From Photorhabdus cinerea (GTDB taxonomy: Bacteria > Pseudomonadota > Gammaproteobacteria > Enterobacterales > Enterobacteriaceae): a DNA stretch of 64,000 bases. The notes beneath the pieces were generated by a model, which was not told where the DNA came from, made no database searches, and worked only from the letters and a program-made list of their open reading frames with translations. Of the stretch, positions 1-9,165 are shown piece after piece. The DNA lies in NCBI RefSeq assembly GCF_011189575.1, contig NZ_PUJW01000007.1, forward strand, positions 124,001 through 188,000. Direction: 5' to 3'. The first letter of the stretch is position 1; each line of letters begins with the position of its first letter. The translations under genes were made by a program, and so were the position numbers.

Positions 1-680
1 AGCAAAGTAATACCCATTTTGTATGGACGAATCGTTTCTTCCAGTACCTTCTGGGTATCGCTACGTACAATAGTACGGCCTTCAGTCAAGATTTTATCCA
101 TAGTGTATTTGCCGATAACACCGCGAACCGCGCTGTCAGTTGCCTGACGCAGGCTGTTATCAGGGCTTGTTACGCTGTAGAGATAAGCGGCTGGATTCGT
201 CACACGGTACTGAACGTTCATTTCCACGCGAACAACGTTTTCATCGGAAGTCAGCATCACACCGGATGCCGCCAGTTCACGAACAGATTCCACGTTGACC
301 GGAACCACTTCATCAATGAACGTTGGTTTCCAGTTCAGACCTGGCTGCACGATATGGCTCAATTTACCCAAACGGGTAACAACACCACGTTCTGTTTCTT
401 TAATCGTATAGAAACCACTGGCGGCCCAGATCACGACGACCGCGACAACAGCAAGGCTAACAATACGCCCGCCAAATTTTGCCCCCTGATCAGAACCATT
501 ACTGCCCTTATTCCCACCGAAACCACCGAGTTTACTGCTCAGCTTACGGAACAGATCGTCGAGATCAGATGCCCCACGGTTTCGACTACCTTTGTTCCCG
601 CCGGAGTTGCCGCTATTATTATTGCTGCTCCCCCACGGGTCGCGGTCTTGTCCGTTGTTCCCGGGCTGATTCCACGCCAT
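1..680 (-). CDS. hflK: HflK, FtsH-regulating SPFH membrane protein (partial, C-terminus outside window)
   Basis: The frame starts at the ATG ending at 680 and runs off the left edge, giving about 226 residues. The N-terminus (MAWNQPGNNGQDRDPWG) is Gly/Asn/Ser-rich, typical of HflK. One membrane span follows (IVSLAVVAVVVIWAASGFYTI, about residues 80-100), then the start of an SPFH/band-7 domain (GVVTRLGKLSHIVQPGLNW). In the known family HflK and HflC form a large periplasm-facing complex around the FtsH protease and modulate its proteolysis. It lies 105 bp downstream of hflX on the same strand, as in E. coli. The catalogue identity is secure; only the C-terminal half is unseen. Confidence 0.95.
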   Translation of the reverse strand, partial: MAWNQPGNNGQDRDPWGSSNNNSGNSGGNKGSRNRGASDLDDLFRKLSSKLGGFGGNKGSNGSDQGAKFGGRIVSLAVVAVVVIWAASGFYTIKETERGVVTRLGKLSHIVQPGLNWKPTFIDEVVPVNVESVRELAASGVMLTSDENVVRVEMNVQYRVTNPAAYLYSVTSPDNSLRQATDSAVRGVIGKYTMDKILTEGRTIVRSDTQKVLEETIRPYKMGITL

Positions 681-785
681 GTTTTAGCTCCATTCTTTTA
701 TGATTGGTTTTTCAGGCTAAGAGCTGCTTGTAAACAAGCTAACTCTCAATCACACAAGTTTTCTGATATTCATCTGCCAGATAAA

Positions 786-2066
786 TCAGACGATGTAATC
801 AAGCAAATCCTGTTCTTGTTTGCACAGACGGCGCCAGTCAACAATCGGCATTCTCACTTCGATACCAACTTTGCCGTCCTCTTCTATCCACTCTTTCTCT
901 ATTGCCTGAAGTTGATAGAAGCGGCTGCGTAAACGACCCGCCTCTGGCGGCAAGCGCAATTCGTAGTGTGCGATTTCACCCGAAAGACGCTCCGTCAACG
1001 CTTGTAACAACAACGGGATACCTTCACCGGTTTGCGCTGACAACCAAACTCTGACCGGTAAGTTATCTTCGTTGCGATCAATACGCGGTGTAAAATCTCC
1101 CAACATATCAATCTTATTCATCACCAGCAGTACCGGAATTTCATGAGCGTCTATCTCTTCCAGTACGCTGTCAACTGCGGCAATATTTTCGTCTATACGA
1201 CTATCCGCAGCATCAACGACATGCAGCAATAATGTTGCCTGCCGGGTTTCCTGCAATGTGGCTTTAAATGCCGCAACCAGATCATGAGGCAAATGACGGA
1301 TAAAACCAACAGTATCAGCCAACACCGCAGTGCCAACATCATCAACTTCAATCCGCCGCAGCGTTGGGTCCAGAGTAGCAAATAATTGATCAGCCGCATA
1401 AACTTCAGCGGAAGTCATACGGTTAAACAAGCTCGATTTACCGGCATTGGTATATCCCACCAGTGAAATCGTCGGTATATCCGCTTTATTCCGCGCCTGA
1501 CGCCCCTGCTCTCGCTGTTTCTCAACCCGGCTGAGACGGCTCAAAATCTGGCGAATTTTATCCCGCAATAAACGCCTATCCGTCTCAAGCTGAGTTTCCC
1601 CTGGCCCTCTTAGGCCAATCCCACCTTTCTGGCGTTCAAGGTGAGTCCAACCACGAATAAGACGGGTAGAAAGATGGCGTAACTGCGCCAATTCTACCTG
1701 TAACTTCCCTTCGTGAGTCCGTGCCCGCTGGGCAAAAATATCCAGAATCACGCCGGTACGGTCGATCACCCGACATTGACAGAGCCGTTCAAGATTGCGC
1801 TCCTGTGCAGGACTGAGTGCATGATTAAACAACACAACATCAGCACCACTGGCCTGTACAGCCTCAGCAATCTCCTCAGCCTTACCTTCTCCGACAAAAT
1901 ATTTCGGATGAGGGGCTTTTCTACTTCCCGTGACAATCTGTACAGGAACTACACCAGCAGAAATTACCAGTGATTCAAACTCTCTGAGATTATCGGTGTC
2001 TTTATCCTGCAAGAAGAAAACATGCACCACAACGGCTTGTTCACCGCCTTCATAACGCTCAAACAA
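786..2066 (-). CDS. hflX: HflX, ribosome-splitting GTPase
   Basis: 426 residues, the same length as E. coli HflX. An N-terminal HflX-specific domain (VTGSRKAPHPKYFVGEGKAEEI) and the coiled linker (GGIGLRGPGETQLETDRR, about residues 150-167) precede a TRAFAC-class G domain. Its P-loop is GYTNAGKSS near residue 204, the G3 motif is DTVGF and the G4 motif is NKID. In E. coli HflX splits stalled or heat-damaged 70S ribosomes. The gene follows hfq with a hairpin terminator between them, so much of its transcription may be read-through. Nothing unusual is visible in the protein. Confidence 0.97.
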   Translation of the reverse strand: MFERYEGGEQAVVVHVFFLQDKDTDNLREFESLVISAGVVPVQIVTGSRKAPHPKYFVGEGKAEEIAEAVQASGADVVLFNHALSPAQERNLERLCQCRVIDRTGVILDIFAQRARTHEGKLQVELAQLRHLSTRLIRGWTHLERQKGGIGLRGPGETQLETDRRLLRDKIRQILSRLSRVEKQREQGRQARNKADIPTISLVGYTNAGKSSLFNRMTSAEVYAADQLFATLDPTLRRIEVDDVGTAVLADTVGFIRHLPHDLVAAFKATLQETRQATLLLHVVDAADSRIDENIAAVDSVLEEIDAHEIPVLLVMNKIDMLGDFTPRIDRNEDNLPVRVWLSAQTGEGIPLLLQALTERLSGEIAHYELRLPPEAGRLRSRFYQLQAIEKEWIEEDGKVGIEVRMPIVDWRRLCKQEQDLLDYIV

Positions 2067-2102
2067 AGGTGCGACCTCTCAGGCTGAGTCAAAAATTACA
2101 GG

Positions 2103-2134
2103 AAAAAACATAGGTAAAACCTCCCTACCTATGT
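2103..2134 (-). terminator. Rho-independent terminator after hfq
   Basis: Inverted arms ACATAGGTA (2108-2116) and TACCTATGT (2126-2134) form a 9-bp stem. On the minus strand this is followed by six T residues (complement of 2103-2108). It lies between hfq and hflX, so it should reduce hflX transcription relative to hfq. Confidence 0.7.
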
Positions 2135-2163
2135 TTTTCTTCATTCAGTCACTATTCTCAAGC

Positions 2164-2472
2164 TTATTCAGCGCCATCACTGTCCTGTTGTGCTGCTGGA
2201 GCTGAGGCTCCCCCGGAGTGATAATTACCTACACTGGCCCCTACACCTGTATTGCTACTGTGATGAGAAACCGGGCGAGAAGGTACAACAGTAGAGATGG
2301 CATGTTTATAAACCATCTGGCTAACCGTATTTTTCAGTAAAATGACAAACTGGTCAAAAGATTCAATCTGACCCTGCAATTTGATGCCGTTGACCAAATA
2401 AATAGAAACCGGGACCCTTTCACGCCGTAATGCGTTCAGGAACGGATCTTGCAAAGATTGCCCCTTAGCCAT
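2164..2472 (-). CDS. hfq: Hfq, RNA chaperone
   Basis: 102 residues. The Sm fold occupies about residues 1-65: MAKGQSLQDPFLNALRRERV, the Sm1 segment around GQIESFDQFVILLKN and the Sm2 motif YKHAIS. A low-complexity Gly/Ser/Ala tail ending in acidic residues (DSDGAE) follows, like the disordered E. coli C-terminus. Hexameric Hfq pairs small RNAs with target mRNAs. It follows miaA by about 110 bp, as in E. coli where promoters inside miaA drive hfq. The window also encodes GlmZ, whose E. coli homologue uses Hfq. Confidence 0.98.
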   Translation of the reverse strand: MAKGQSLQDPFLNALRRERVPVSIYLVNGIKLQGQIESFDQFVILLKNTVSQMVYKHAISTVVPSRPVSHHSSNTGVGASVGNYHSGGASAPAAQQDSDGAE

Positions 2473-2582
2473 TCTATATTTTCCTTATTTTGTTGTTTTT
2501 AACTAAGAACCTAGAGGTTCGAAAAAATGAACTACTCAAAAATTGCGCTTTGGTACTCATCAATTGTACACAATCAATAAAC

Positions 2583-3524
2583 CTATGCACTAACAACCTG
2601 CATAACTGTGCTTAAAGCCTGTTCAGGTTGGGAACTCTCCAACCAATGAACCGACTTCCAACCTCTGAGCCAAGTTATTTGACGCTTTGCCAACTGGCGC
2701 GTCGCACAAATACCGCGATAAACCATTTCATCATAGTCAATCTCGCCGGAAAGGTAGGACCACATCTGGCGATAACCAACACAACGAATAGAAGGTAAGT
2801 CCACATGCAGATCATTACGAGCATAAAGTGCTTTAGCTTCTTCTTCAAACCCTGATTCAAGCATTTGATGAAAACGCTCTTCAATACGTTGGTGAAGGAT
2901 CTCACGCTTTGCTGGAGCAATAGCAAATTGATGGACACGATAAGGAAGATCTTCGCCTGACAATTTAGTCAGTTCAGTAAGAGTTTTACCTGAAATAAGA
3001 AAAACTTCCAATGCCCGGGAAAGTCTCTGCGGATCATTTGGATGAATTCTTAATGCAGCCACAGGATCAATCTTCTGTAATTGTTGATGTAATACATCCC
3101 ATCCTTGTTCTGCTGCCTGTTGTTCTATCTGCGCCCGAATAACCGGATCAGCCGAAGGCAATGGTGATAAACCTTCAAGTAATGCTTTGAAATAGAGCAT
3201 AGTTCCACCAACTAATAGAGGAATACGGCCGGAAGCTGTAATTTCTGCCATTTCTCTCAACGCGTCCCGACGGAAATCAGCCGCAGAATAGGGTTGAGAA
3301 GGGTCCAAAATATCGATCAAACGATGAGGTGCCAATGTTTGCTCTTCCGCTGTCGGTTTAGCCGTACCGATATTCATTCCACGATAAATCAGCGCAGAAT
3401 CAACACTGATAAGTTCCACAGGAAGATGCTGGCGTAAAGCGATAGATAAGGCTGTTTTGCCAGAAGCCGTCGGGCCCATAACAAAGATTGCCGTCGGCAG
3501 ATGTTGAGTTTTCTGATCACTCAT
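2583..3524 (-). CDS. miaA: MiaA, tRNA dimethylallyltransferase
   Basis: I chose the ATG at 3524 (313 residues; protein begins MSDQKTQHLPTAIF). An upstream ATG at 3557 would add 11 residues lying within mutL and absent from E. coli MiaA (316 residues). The P-loop is GPTASGKT at residues 17-24, followed by ELISVDSALIYRGMNIGTAKP, the DSxQ-type substrate region. MiaA adds a dimethylallyl group to A37 of tRNAs that read UNN codons. The start overlaps the mutL stop by 8 bp, indicating translational coupling. Confidence 0.95.
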   Translation of the reverse strand: MSDQKTQHLPTAIFVMGPTASGKTALSIALRQHLPVELISVDSALIYRGMNIGTAKPTAEEQTLAPHRLIDILDPSQPYSAADFRRDALREMAEITASGRIPLLVGGTMLYFKALLEGLSPLPSADPVIRAQIEQQAAEQGWDVLHQQLQKIDPVAALRIHPNDPQRLSRALEVFLISGKTLTELTKLSGEDLPYRVHQFAIAPAKREILHQRIEERFHQMLESGFEEEAKALYARNDLHVDLPSIRCVGYRQMWSYLSGEIDYDEMVYRGICATRQLAKRQITWLRGWKSVHWLESSQPEQALSTVMQVVSA

Positions 3525-5418
3525 GAGTAAGGGATGCCACCACTGCTTGTAAATCAATTAATTGTAATAACCCACCTGGCGGAGATTTCACCAGTTGTGG
3601 GCAAAGCCGCTCAACATCAGCCAACAACTGCACTGCCTGAGCAACATTCCACGTTTCATGCTCACTACCGATATGGCAAGCAAGCCAGGTTACAACCTGT
3701 TCTGCCGATGCTGATGGCTGCTGTGCCAAGTAACCCAGCAACTGAGGAATTAATTTAGGCAAATTTTGCTGACGCAATGGTAACGATACCGCACGTAGTG
3801 TTGCTTTTCCATGAGATACAGATGCTTCAACACCAAAAGAGCCTAATAAGTCACTATAACGATTTAAAGCACCAGCTTCGTCTTTACTGAGAGAAAGTTT
3901 TAGCGGTATCAAAAGTGGCTGTGATTTCAGTCCTTGCTCCGTTGGTGTTAACTGTACTTGTTTTAACCAACATTCAGCAACTGTCAAGGATAACAACCCA
4001 ATTCCTAATGGAGATTCAATCAGAGCATAGCATGGCGGATATATGCCTAGCACTTTACCAAAACTATGGCTATTATTTCTAACCTGAACAGGAGAAGAAG
4101 TCACCTTTTCCACCATAACAGGAACGGTTCTTGTCGGAAACAGTTCTCTTTTCTCTTCAGTCTCCGGCGCAGATTGCATCATCTTTTGATACAACTCACC
4201 CTGACGTTTCTGATAAACGTCCCCATGATACTGGTAGTTTTCACCACTACGAGAAAAACCCGTGCTCCCCTTACTTGACGGAGCTTCTTTTGGTAATGAA
4301 GTTGCCACAGATGCGGCGTTATTCTGCCGGGAAAAATGATTTTCTCCCGCTGATGGGCGGTTTTCCGGCTCCCAAACCGGTGCAGGTTCACAGCATGCCA
4401 TATCCAGTTCAGCGCCACTGCTGCGTTGTTTTAATACGGCTGTCACACCCTGATAGATAAAATCATGTACCAAGCGGGCTTGATGGAAGCGAACTTCATG
4501 CTTTGCCGGATGCACATTAACATCCACCTGATGCGGATCAACTTCCAGATACAAAACATAAGCCGGCTGTTGTTCTCCCCGTATCAAATCCTGATAAGCT
4601 TGGCGAATAGCATGATTGATCAAACGATCACGCATCATGCGTCCATTCACATAACAGTACTGAATATCTCCACTCGCAGTAGCATTCATTGGGTCGGCAA
4701 CCCACCCTTTGATTGATAAATCTCCGTGCTGCCACGAAAGAGAAAGCGCCTGCTGCATAAAAGCGGTACCACAAATAGAGGCCAACCGCCGTTCATGCTG
4801 GGATTCATCTTTTGCCGGCCGGTACTGGCGAACCAGTTTGCCGCTATGATGCAGATTGATTGATACATCCAGACGGGCCAATGCAATACGTCTGATAACT
4901 TCGTCAATATGACCAAATTCCGTTTTTTCTGTTCGAAGGAATTTGCGCCGTGCCGGTGTGTTATAAAACAAATCCAACACTTCGACAGTACTGCCCACCG
5001 GATGCGCAGCCGGTTTCACCGTCACTTCCATATCCCGCCCTTCAGCGTATGCTTGCCAGGCTTCATTTTGCTCTTCCGTACGGGAAGTTAATGTCAAACG
5101 CGAGACTGAGCTGATACTGGCCAGCGCCTCTCCACGAAATCCCATACTAATAATGGCTTCCAGATCATCCAGTGTTGCAATCTTACTGGTGGCATGACGA
5201 GCCAGCGCTAGAGCAAGATCCTGGTGATTGATTCCACAGCCATTATCACGGACACGAATAAGCTTTACTCCACCGCGCTCAATTTCAATATCAATGCGGC
5301 TAGCGCCAGCATCAAGGCTATTCTCCACCAACTCTTTTACTACTGATGCAGGACGTTCTACTACTTCGCCGGCAGCAATTTGGTTTGCTAATTGAGGAGG
5401 TAAGATCTTGATCGCCAT
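3517..5418 (-). CDS. mutL: MutL, mismatch repair coordinator ATPase
   Basis: 633 residues (E. coli 615). The N-terminal GHKL ATPase shows its motifs in order: ENSLDAGA, DNGCGI, and TSKI followed by GFRGEALASISS. A variable linker rich in Ser, Glu and Gln (about residues 335-440) joins the C-terminal dimerisation domain. No DQHA(X)2E(X)4E endonuclease motif is visible, as expected for a bacterium that uses MutH. MutL couples MutS mismatch recognition to MutH and to UvrD, which is also encoded in this window at 34 kb. It sits 11 bp after amiB. Confidence 0.97.
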   Translation of the reverse strand: MAIKILPPQLANQIAAGEVVERPASVVKELVENSLDAGASRIDIEIERGGVKLIRVRDNGCGINHQDLALALARHATSKIATLDDLEAIISMGFRGEALASISSVSRLTLTSRTEEQNEAWQAYAEGRDMEVTVKPAAHPVGSTVEVLDLFYNTPARRKFLRTEKTEFGHIDEVIRRIALARLDVSINLHHSGKLVRQYRPAKDESQHERRLASICGTAFMQQALSLSWQHGDLSIKGWVADPMNATASGDIQYCYVNGRMMRDRLINHAIRQAYQDLIRGEQQPAYVLYLEVDPHQVDVNVHPAKHEVRFHQARLVHDFIYQGVTAVLKQRSSGAELDMACCEPAPVWEPENRPSAGENHFSRQNNAASVATSLPKEAPSSKGSTGFSRSGENYQYHGDVYQKRQGELYQKMMQSAPETEEKRELFPTRTVPVMVEKVTSSPVQVRNNSHSFGKVLGIYPPCYALIESPLGIGLLSLTVAECWLKQVQLTPTEQGLKSQPLLIPLKLSLSKDEAGALNRYSDLLGSFGVEASVSHGKATLRAVSLPLRQQNLPKLIPQLLGYLAQQPSASAEQVVTWLACHIGSEHETWNVAQAVQLLADVERLCPQLVKSPPGGLLQLIDLQAVVASLTHE

Positions 5419-5429
5419 ATTTTTAACCT

Positions 5430-6731
5430 TTACTTCCCAGCTGTTTTAGGTGCAGCCTGTAATGGATTTTTCAGAAAATAGTTACGCAATCCTCTGTGGA
5501 TAGCACTTGCCAGCTTATCCTGAAAATCACTAGAACCAAGTAATGTTTCTTCAGCTGAGTTACTGATAAATCCTGTTTCTACCAAAATTGAAGGTATATC
5601 CGGTGAACGTAATACACCCAAGCTGGCATGTTCTGGCGAACGTTTATGTAATGAACCGACTTTACGCAACTCGCTCAAAACCTGTACAGCAACATTATAA
5701 CCCACCCGTTGAGAGTGACCGAATTGCAAATCCAACACAGCTTGGCTCAGATAAGGATCTGCCCCATTTGCCAATGCATCACCTGCCCCACCCAATAATT
5801 CAGACTGTTTCTCATGCTGTTCAAGCCAATTACCCAATTCACTGTTTGCACGCTTGTTCGACAGTACCCACACAGAGGCACCACTCGCACTATGATTAGG
5901 TGCGGCATCCGCATGAATAGAAACCAGCATATTTGCACTATGCTTACGCGCAACCTCGGAACGACCAGCGACAGAAATAAAATAGTCTCCGTTACGGGTC
6001 AGAACAGGTTTGAACATAGGATCATTGCGTAACAACACTTCAAGTTTACGCGCTACACTGATAGTGACATTCTTCTCTTTCAGTCCACGTTGTCCAATTG
6101 CTCCAGGATCTTGTCCGCCATGGCCTGCATCAATAGCAACAACGACCTGCTGACAGCCTTTAGGTATTATTTGTGGAACTACCTTTTTTGTCGCAGGTAA
6201 TTTATTGTTAGTAAGTAACGGCTTACTTGCTGCCACCTGTGAGCTTTCTCTGAAAACAGGATTGCTGACAGACATGTCGGAAGCCCGTAAGGTAAAGATA
6301 ACCTGATGTTCACTCCCCGATTTCTGCACTATAGAGTTGACTTTAACTTTATGATTTAGTTCAAGCACGATACGTTTTTTTTGTGGCACAGGTGATTGAC
6401 TGGATCGGATTTTCCTCACTAAGTCCTGCCCCGGCAAGCTCATTGGCAAACCAATAATATTTCCAGACTGGTGGATATCTACGACTAAACGTTCCGGCGA
6501 ATGTAGTGGGAAAAAACTATAATCAGGGCGACCACCTAAAAAAACCATGGTCACTTTAGATTCACTTATACTGTTACTGACGTGAATATTGGATAAAGTT
6601 GCCGCTGTTGCTGTTGTCACCACTAAACTGCTCATTATGATAAACAACCAGCAAATCATCATAAAACGAATTTGCCATTTCTTTATCATTTTTGCGACTA
6701 AAGCACGCATCATACTCGGGTGATCCCTCAT
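5430..6731 (-). CDS. amiB: AmiB-type N-acetylmuramoyl-L-alanine amidase
   Basis: 433 residues. The N-terminus has a basic stretch and a hydrophobic signal segment (FMMICWLFIIMSSLVVTTATAA, cleavage probably after ATA). A periplasmic AMIN domain follows (about 45-150), then the amidase_3 zinc hydrolase domain from IDAGHGGQDPGAIG to ETGFISN, with SIHAD between; these hold the zinc ligands and catalytic Glu. The enzyme cleaves septal peptidoglycan during daughter-cell separation. The start overlaps the tsaE stop as ATGA (6728-6731), which supports this start even though nearby internal Met codons (residues 7, 8 and 15) exist. Confidence 0.95.
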   Translation of the reverse strand: MRDHPSMMRALVAKMIKKWQIRFMMICWLFIIMSSLVVTTATAATLSNIHVSNSISESKVTMVFLGGRPDYSFFPLHSPERLVVDIHQSGNIIGLPMSLPGQDLVRKIRSSQSPVPQKKRIVLELNHKVKVNSIVQKSGSEHQVIFTLRASDMSVSNPVFRESSQVAASKPLLTNNKLPATKKVVPQIIPKGCQQVVVAIDAGHGGQDPGAIGQRGLKEKNVTISVARKLEVLLRNDPMFKPVLTRNGDYFISVAGRSEVARKHSANMLVSIHADAAPNHSASGASVWVLSNKRANSELGNWLEQHEKQSELLGGAGDALANGADPYLSQAVLDLQFGHSQRVGYNVAVQVLSELRKVGSLHKRSPEHASLGVLRSPDIPSILVETGFISNSAEETLLGSSDFQDKLASAIHRGLRNYFLKNPLQAAPKTAGK

Positions 6732-7192
6732 AAATATTTCAAATTATCTAACAGGCTCTCACCATATTCAGACAAAGCAATAAAATGTGCCTGCCGCCCC
6801 TCAGACTGGTAACTCAAATGTAATTTAATATCTGCATCCGGTAACACGCCTTCTCCTTGCTGAGGCCATTCAACCAGACAAATAGCATCCTGATGAAAAT
6901 AATCACGTATTCCCATAAATTCCAATTCTTCTGGATCAGCTAATCGGTAAAGATCGAAATGGTAAACCGGCCTTGGCGTTAAAGCATAAGGTTCAACCAA
7001 AGTATAAGTTGGGCTTTTTACATGTCCTTTATGACCCAAAGATTGCAAAAAACCACGACTAAATGTGGTCTTACCGGCACCTAAATCACCATACAAATAA
7101 ATTACACTGCCACGATTACAGGCAACCGCAACCGCACGCCCAAGAGAAACAGTCGCATCTTCATTTTGAAGTGACAAAACAAGTTCTTTCAT
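6728..7192 (-). CDS. tsaE: TsaE, ATPase for tRNA t6A synthesis
   Basis: 154 residues with an early P-loop GDLGAGKTTFSRG (about residues 35-47), followed by SPTYTLVEPY and FDLYRLADPEELEF, all hallmarks of the family. TsaE works with TsaB, TsaD and TsaC to place threonylcarbamoyl-adenosine at position 37 of ANN-decoding tRNAs. It is the first gene of the minus-strand block tsaE-amiB-mutL-miaA-hfq-hflX, divergent from queG. Confidence 0.96.
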   Translation of the reverse strand: MKELVLSLQNEDATVSLGRAVAVACNRGSVIYLYGDLGAGKTTFSRGFLQSLGHKGHVKSPTYTLVEPYALTPRPVYHFDLYRLADPEELEFMGIRDYFHQDAICLVEWPQQGEGVLPDADIKLHLSYQSEGRQAHFIALSEYGESLLDNLKYL

Positions 7193-7363
7193 CGAATAAT
7201 ATCTGCTGTTTTATTAACTCATCAGTTAAAACGATAACCCTAACACAGCCCTATTATCAACATCTAACGTCTTCTACTCAGTTTCATTACCAAACTCATT
7301 ATTTTTAGCCTGCAACAGATCATGCTACACTGTGGCTCCTTGCAGCATAAACTAATTTCCACC

Positions 7364-8521
7364 ATGGCAGCTCCTCTCGACCTCAATCTCCTGACCACAA
7401 ATATCAAACAATGGGGCCTCTTTCTTGGTTTTCAGCAAGTTGGCATTTGCGATACTGATTTATCAGTAGAAGAGCCAAAATTTCAGGAATGGCTGGATAA
7501 ACAGTATCACGGCGAGATGGCATGGATGGAACGCCACGGTATGATGCGTACACGTCCTAATGAACTACTACCAGGGACATTGAGAGTTATCAGTGTAAGA
7601 ATGAATTATCTCCCTGCCAAAGCTTCTTTTGCTAGCACGTTGAATGATCCCGAACTCGGCTATGTAAGCCGCTATGCCTTGGGAAGAGATTATCACAAAC
7701 TACTACGCCAACGCCTGAAGAAATTGGGTGAACAAATTCAAGATTATTGCCATGATTTTGAGTATCAGGGAGTCCTTAATTTCCGGCCTTTTGTTGATTC
7801 AGCCCCGATAATGGAGCGTCCACTAGCCGCTAAAGCCGGATTAGGATGGGTTGGCAAACACTCACTTATCCTTAATAAAGAAGCTGGTTCATGGTTTTTC
7901 CTTGGTGAGCTACTGATTAATCTTCCCCTGCCTGTAGACACTCCACAAGAAGAACATTGTGGCCGCTGTGTGGCCTGTATGACAACCTGCCCAACAGGCG
8001 CGATTACCGCCCCTTATATCATTGATGCCCGCCGTTGTATTTCCTATCTCACGATTGAACTGGAAGGTGTTATTCCTGAAGAATTGCGCCCACTAATGGG
8101 AAACCGCATTTATGGTTGTGATGACTGTCAGATTATCTGCCCATGGAACCGCTTTTCTCAGTTGACAGATGAAGATGATTTCAGTCCACGAGCAGCACTA
8201 CATGCACCGAAGTTATTGGATTTATTTAATTGGAGTGAAGAAAAATTCCTTCGGATAACGGAAGGTTCCGCAATCCGACGTATTGGTCATTTACGCTGGT
8301 TACGTAACATTATTGTTGCTTTAGGAAACGCGCCATATCAAGACGATATCGTTCTATCTCTACAACAGAAATTAGGATTAAACACCATGCTTGATGAACA
8401 CATTCATTGGGCTATTGAGCAACAAATGACTCGTCGCAAAGCTAATATTGTCAATGTACAGACTTCACAACAAAAACGGCTTATTAAAGCGATAATCAAG
8501 GGATTGCCCAGAGACGCTTAA
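7364..8521 (+). CDS. queG: QueG, epoxyqueuosine reductase
   Basis: I start at the ATG at 7364 (385 residues; MAAPLDLNLLTTNIKQWG), which matches the E. coli N-terminus. An ATG at 7322 would add 14 unrelated residues, and neither start has a strong ribosome-binding site. Two 4Fe-4S clusters are indicated by CGRCVACMTTCP and CDDCQIICPWN. The N-terminal part is the cobalamin-binding reductase domain and the C-terminus is HEAT-like. The enzyme reduces epoxyqueuosine to queuosine in tRNA. It is divergent from tsaE, as in E. coli, and faces the datA-like region. Confidence 0.95.
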   Translation: MAAPLDLNLLTTNIKQWGLFLGFQQVGICDTDLSVEEPKFQEWLDKQYHGEMAWMERHGMMRTRPNELLPGTLRVISVRMNYLPAKASFASTLNDPELGYVSRYALGRDYHKLLRQRLKKLGEQIQDYCHDFEYQGVLNFRPFVDSAPIMERPLAAKAGLGWVGKHSLILNKEAGSWFFLGELLINLPLPVDTPQEEHCGRCVACMTTCPTGAITAPYIIDARRCISYLTIELEGVIPEELRPLMGNRIYGCDDCQIICPWNRFSQLTDEDDFSPRAALHAPKLLDLFNWSEEKFLRITEGSAIRRIGHLRWLRNIIVALGNAPYQDDIVLSLQQKLGLNTMLDEHIHWAIEQQMTRRKANIVNVQTSQQKRLIKAIIKGLPRDA

Positions 8522-8566
8522 TTATTAGCCATTTATCTAATACACAAAAGAGTCAGATAATTCTCC

Positions 8567-8805
8567 TGTGAATAAAATAAAAACCCCTTGCTGATCAATG
8601 TTCAAAAAAAGCGCAAGTGATCAATATGTCATTTCTTAACAAAGGAGCATTCCGAAAAATTATCAATAGGTTACAGAAGAAACATCTGTTTTATAAAATT
8701 TAGAATAAGAAAAATCTAAAGGAAACAGCCTGTGGATAAGTCTGTGTGATAATTTTAAGGTGTCGTACTTATTTATTGGGCAATGACTTTCCACTCTGTG
8801 GATAA
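8567..8805. other. datA-like DnaA-box/IHF cluster (candidate replication-control locus)
   Basis: Three 9-mers match the DnaA box TTATNCACA on the minus strand: TTATTCACA at 8567-8575, and the perfect TTATCCACA at 8731-8739 and 8797-8805. Between the first two lies TATCAATAGGTTA (8661-8673), a full match to the IHF consensus WATCAANNNNTTR. No convincing gene lies in 8522-9165; a possible 80-codon TTG-started minus-strand frame (8905-9147) has no ribosome-binding site or recognisable content. In E. coli, datA, which promotes DnaA-ATP hydrolysis with IHF, lies between queG and the glyVXY tRNAs. The same neighbours flank this spot, with an accessory insert now separating it from the tRNAs. Function is inferred. 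Confidence 0.6.
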
Positions 8806-9109
8806 AAAAACAGGAAGCTGTATCGAACGGGATAGCCCCAAAATCGAATCAAAATAAGCGAGTATTGTCATTGAGGAAGAAACTTAGAACGAGAGGTAAA
8901 CCCATCAAACCTCATATAACTTATTGATTAAGAAGATATTTTTATTACTACCAGGCACTGAAAGGAGTGCATTATGTACCACCCTGGAAAATTTGGCAAG
9001 CAGAAGTTGAAAAAATATTTTGGAATTAAGCATAATACCCTTCCCTACACTCTCTGCACCAAACGACGATAAACCAAAGTTAATTCCCTCCATTAACAAC
9101 CTCTTGATA

Positions 9110-9133
9110 TCAGCCCCATAGCAAAAGGGCTGA
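9110..9133 (-). terminator. Possible transcript-end hairpin of the exported-protein gene
   Basis: Perfect 7-bp arms TCAGCCC (9110-9116) and GGGCTGA (9127-9133), 33 bp past the stop of the gene ending at 9166. No clear T-run follows on the minus strand, so termination is only a suggestion. Confidence 0.3.
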
Positions 9134-9165
9134 CATTTATTGTTCAAACTATCTCAGATACACAA

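Noticed and set aside
354..932. 192-codon plus-strand frame at the left end
   Set aside because: Antisense to hflK and the end of hflX, whose protein identities are clear.
8742..8752. A fourth DnaA box in CTGTGTGATAA
   Set aside because: It lacks one base relative to the 9-mer consensus (TGTG-ATAA), so it is not counted.
8905..9147. 80-codon minus-strand frame in the datA-like region
   Set aside because: TTG start, no ribosome-binding site, no recognisable domain; more likely chance in low-GC DNA.
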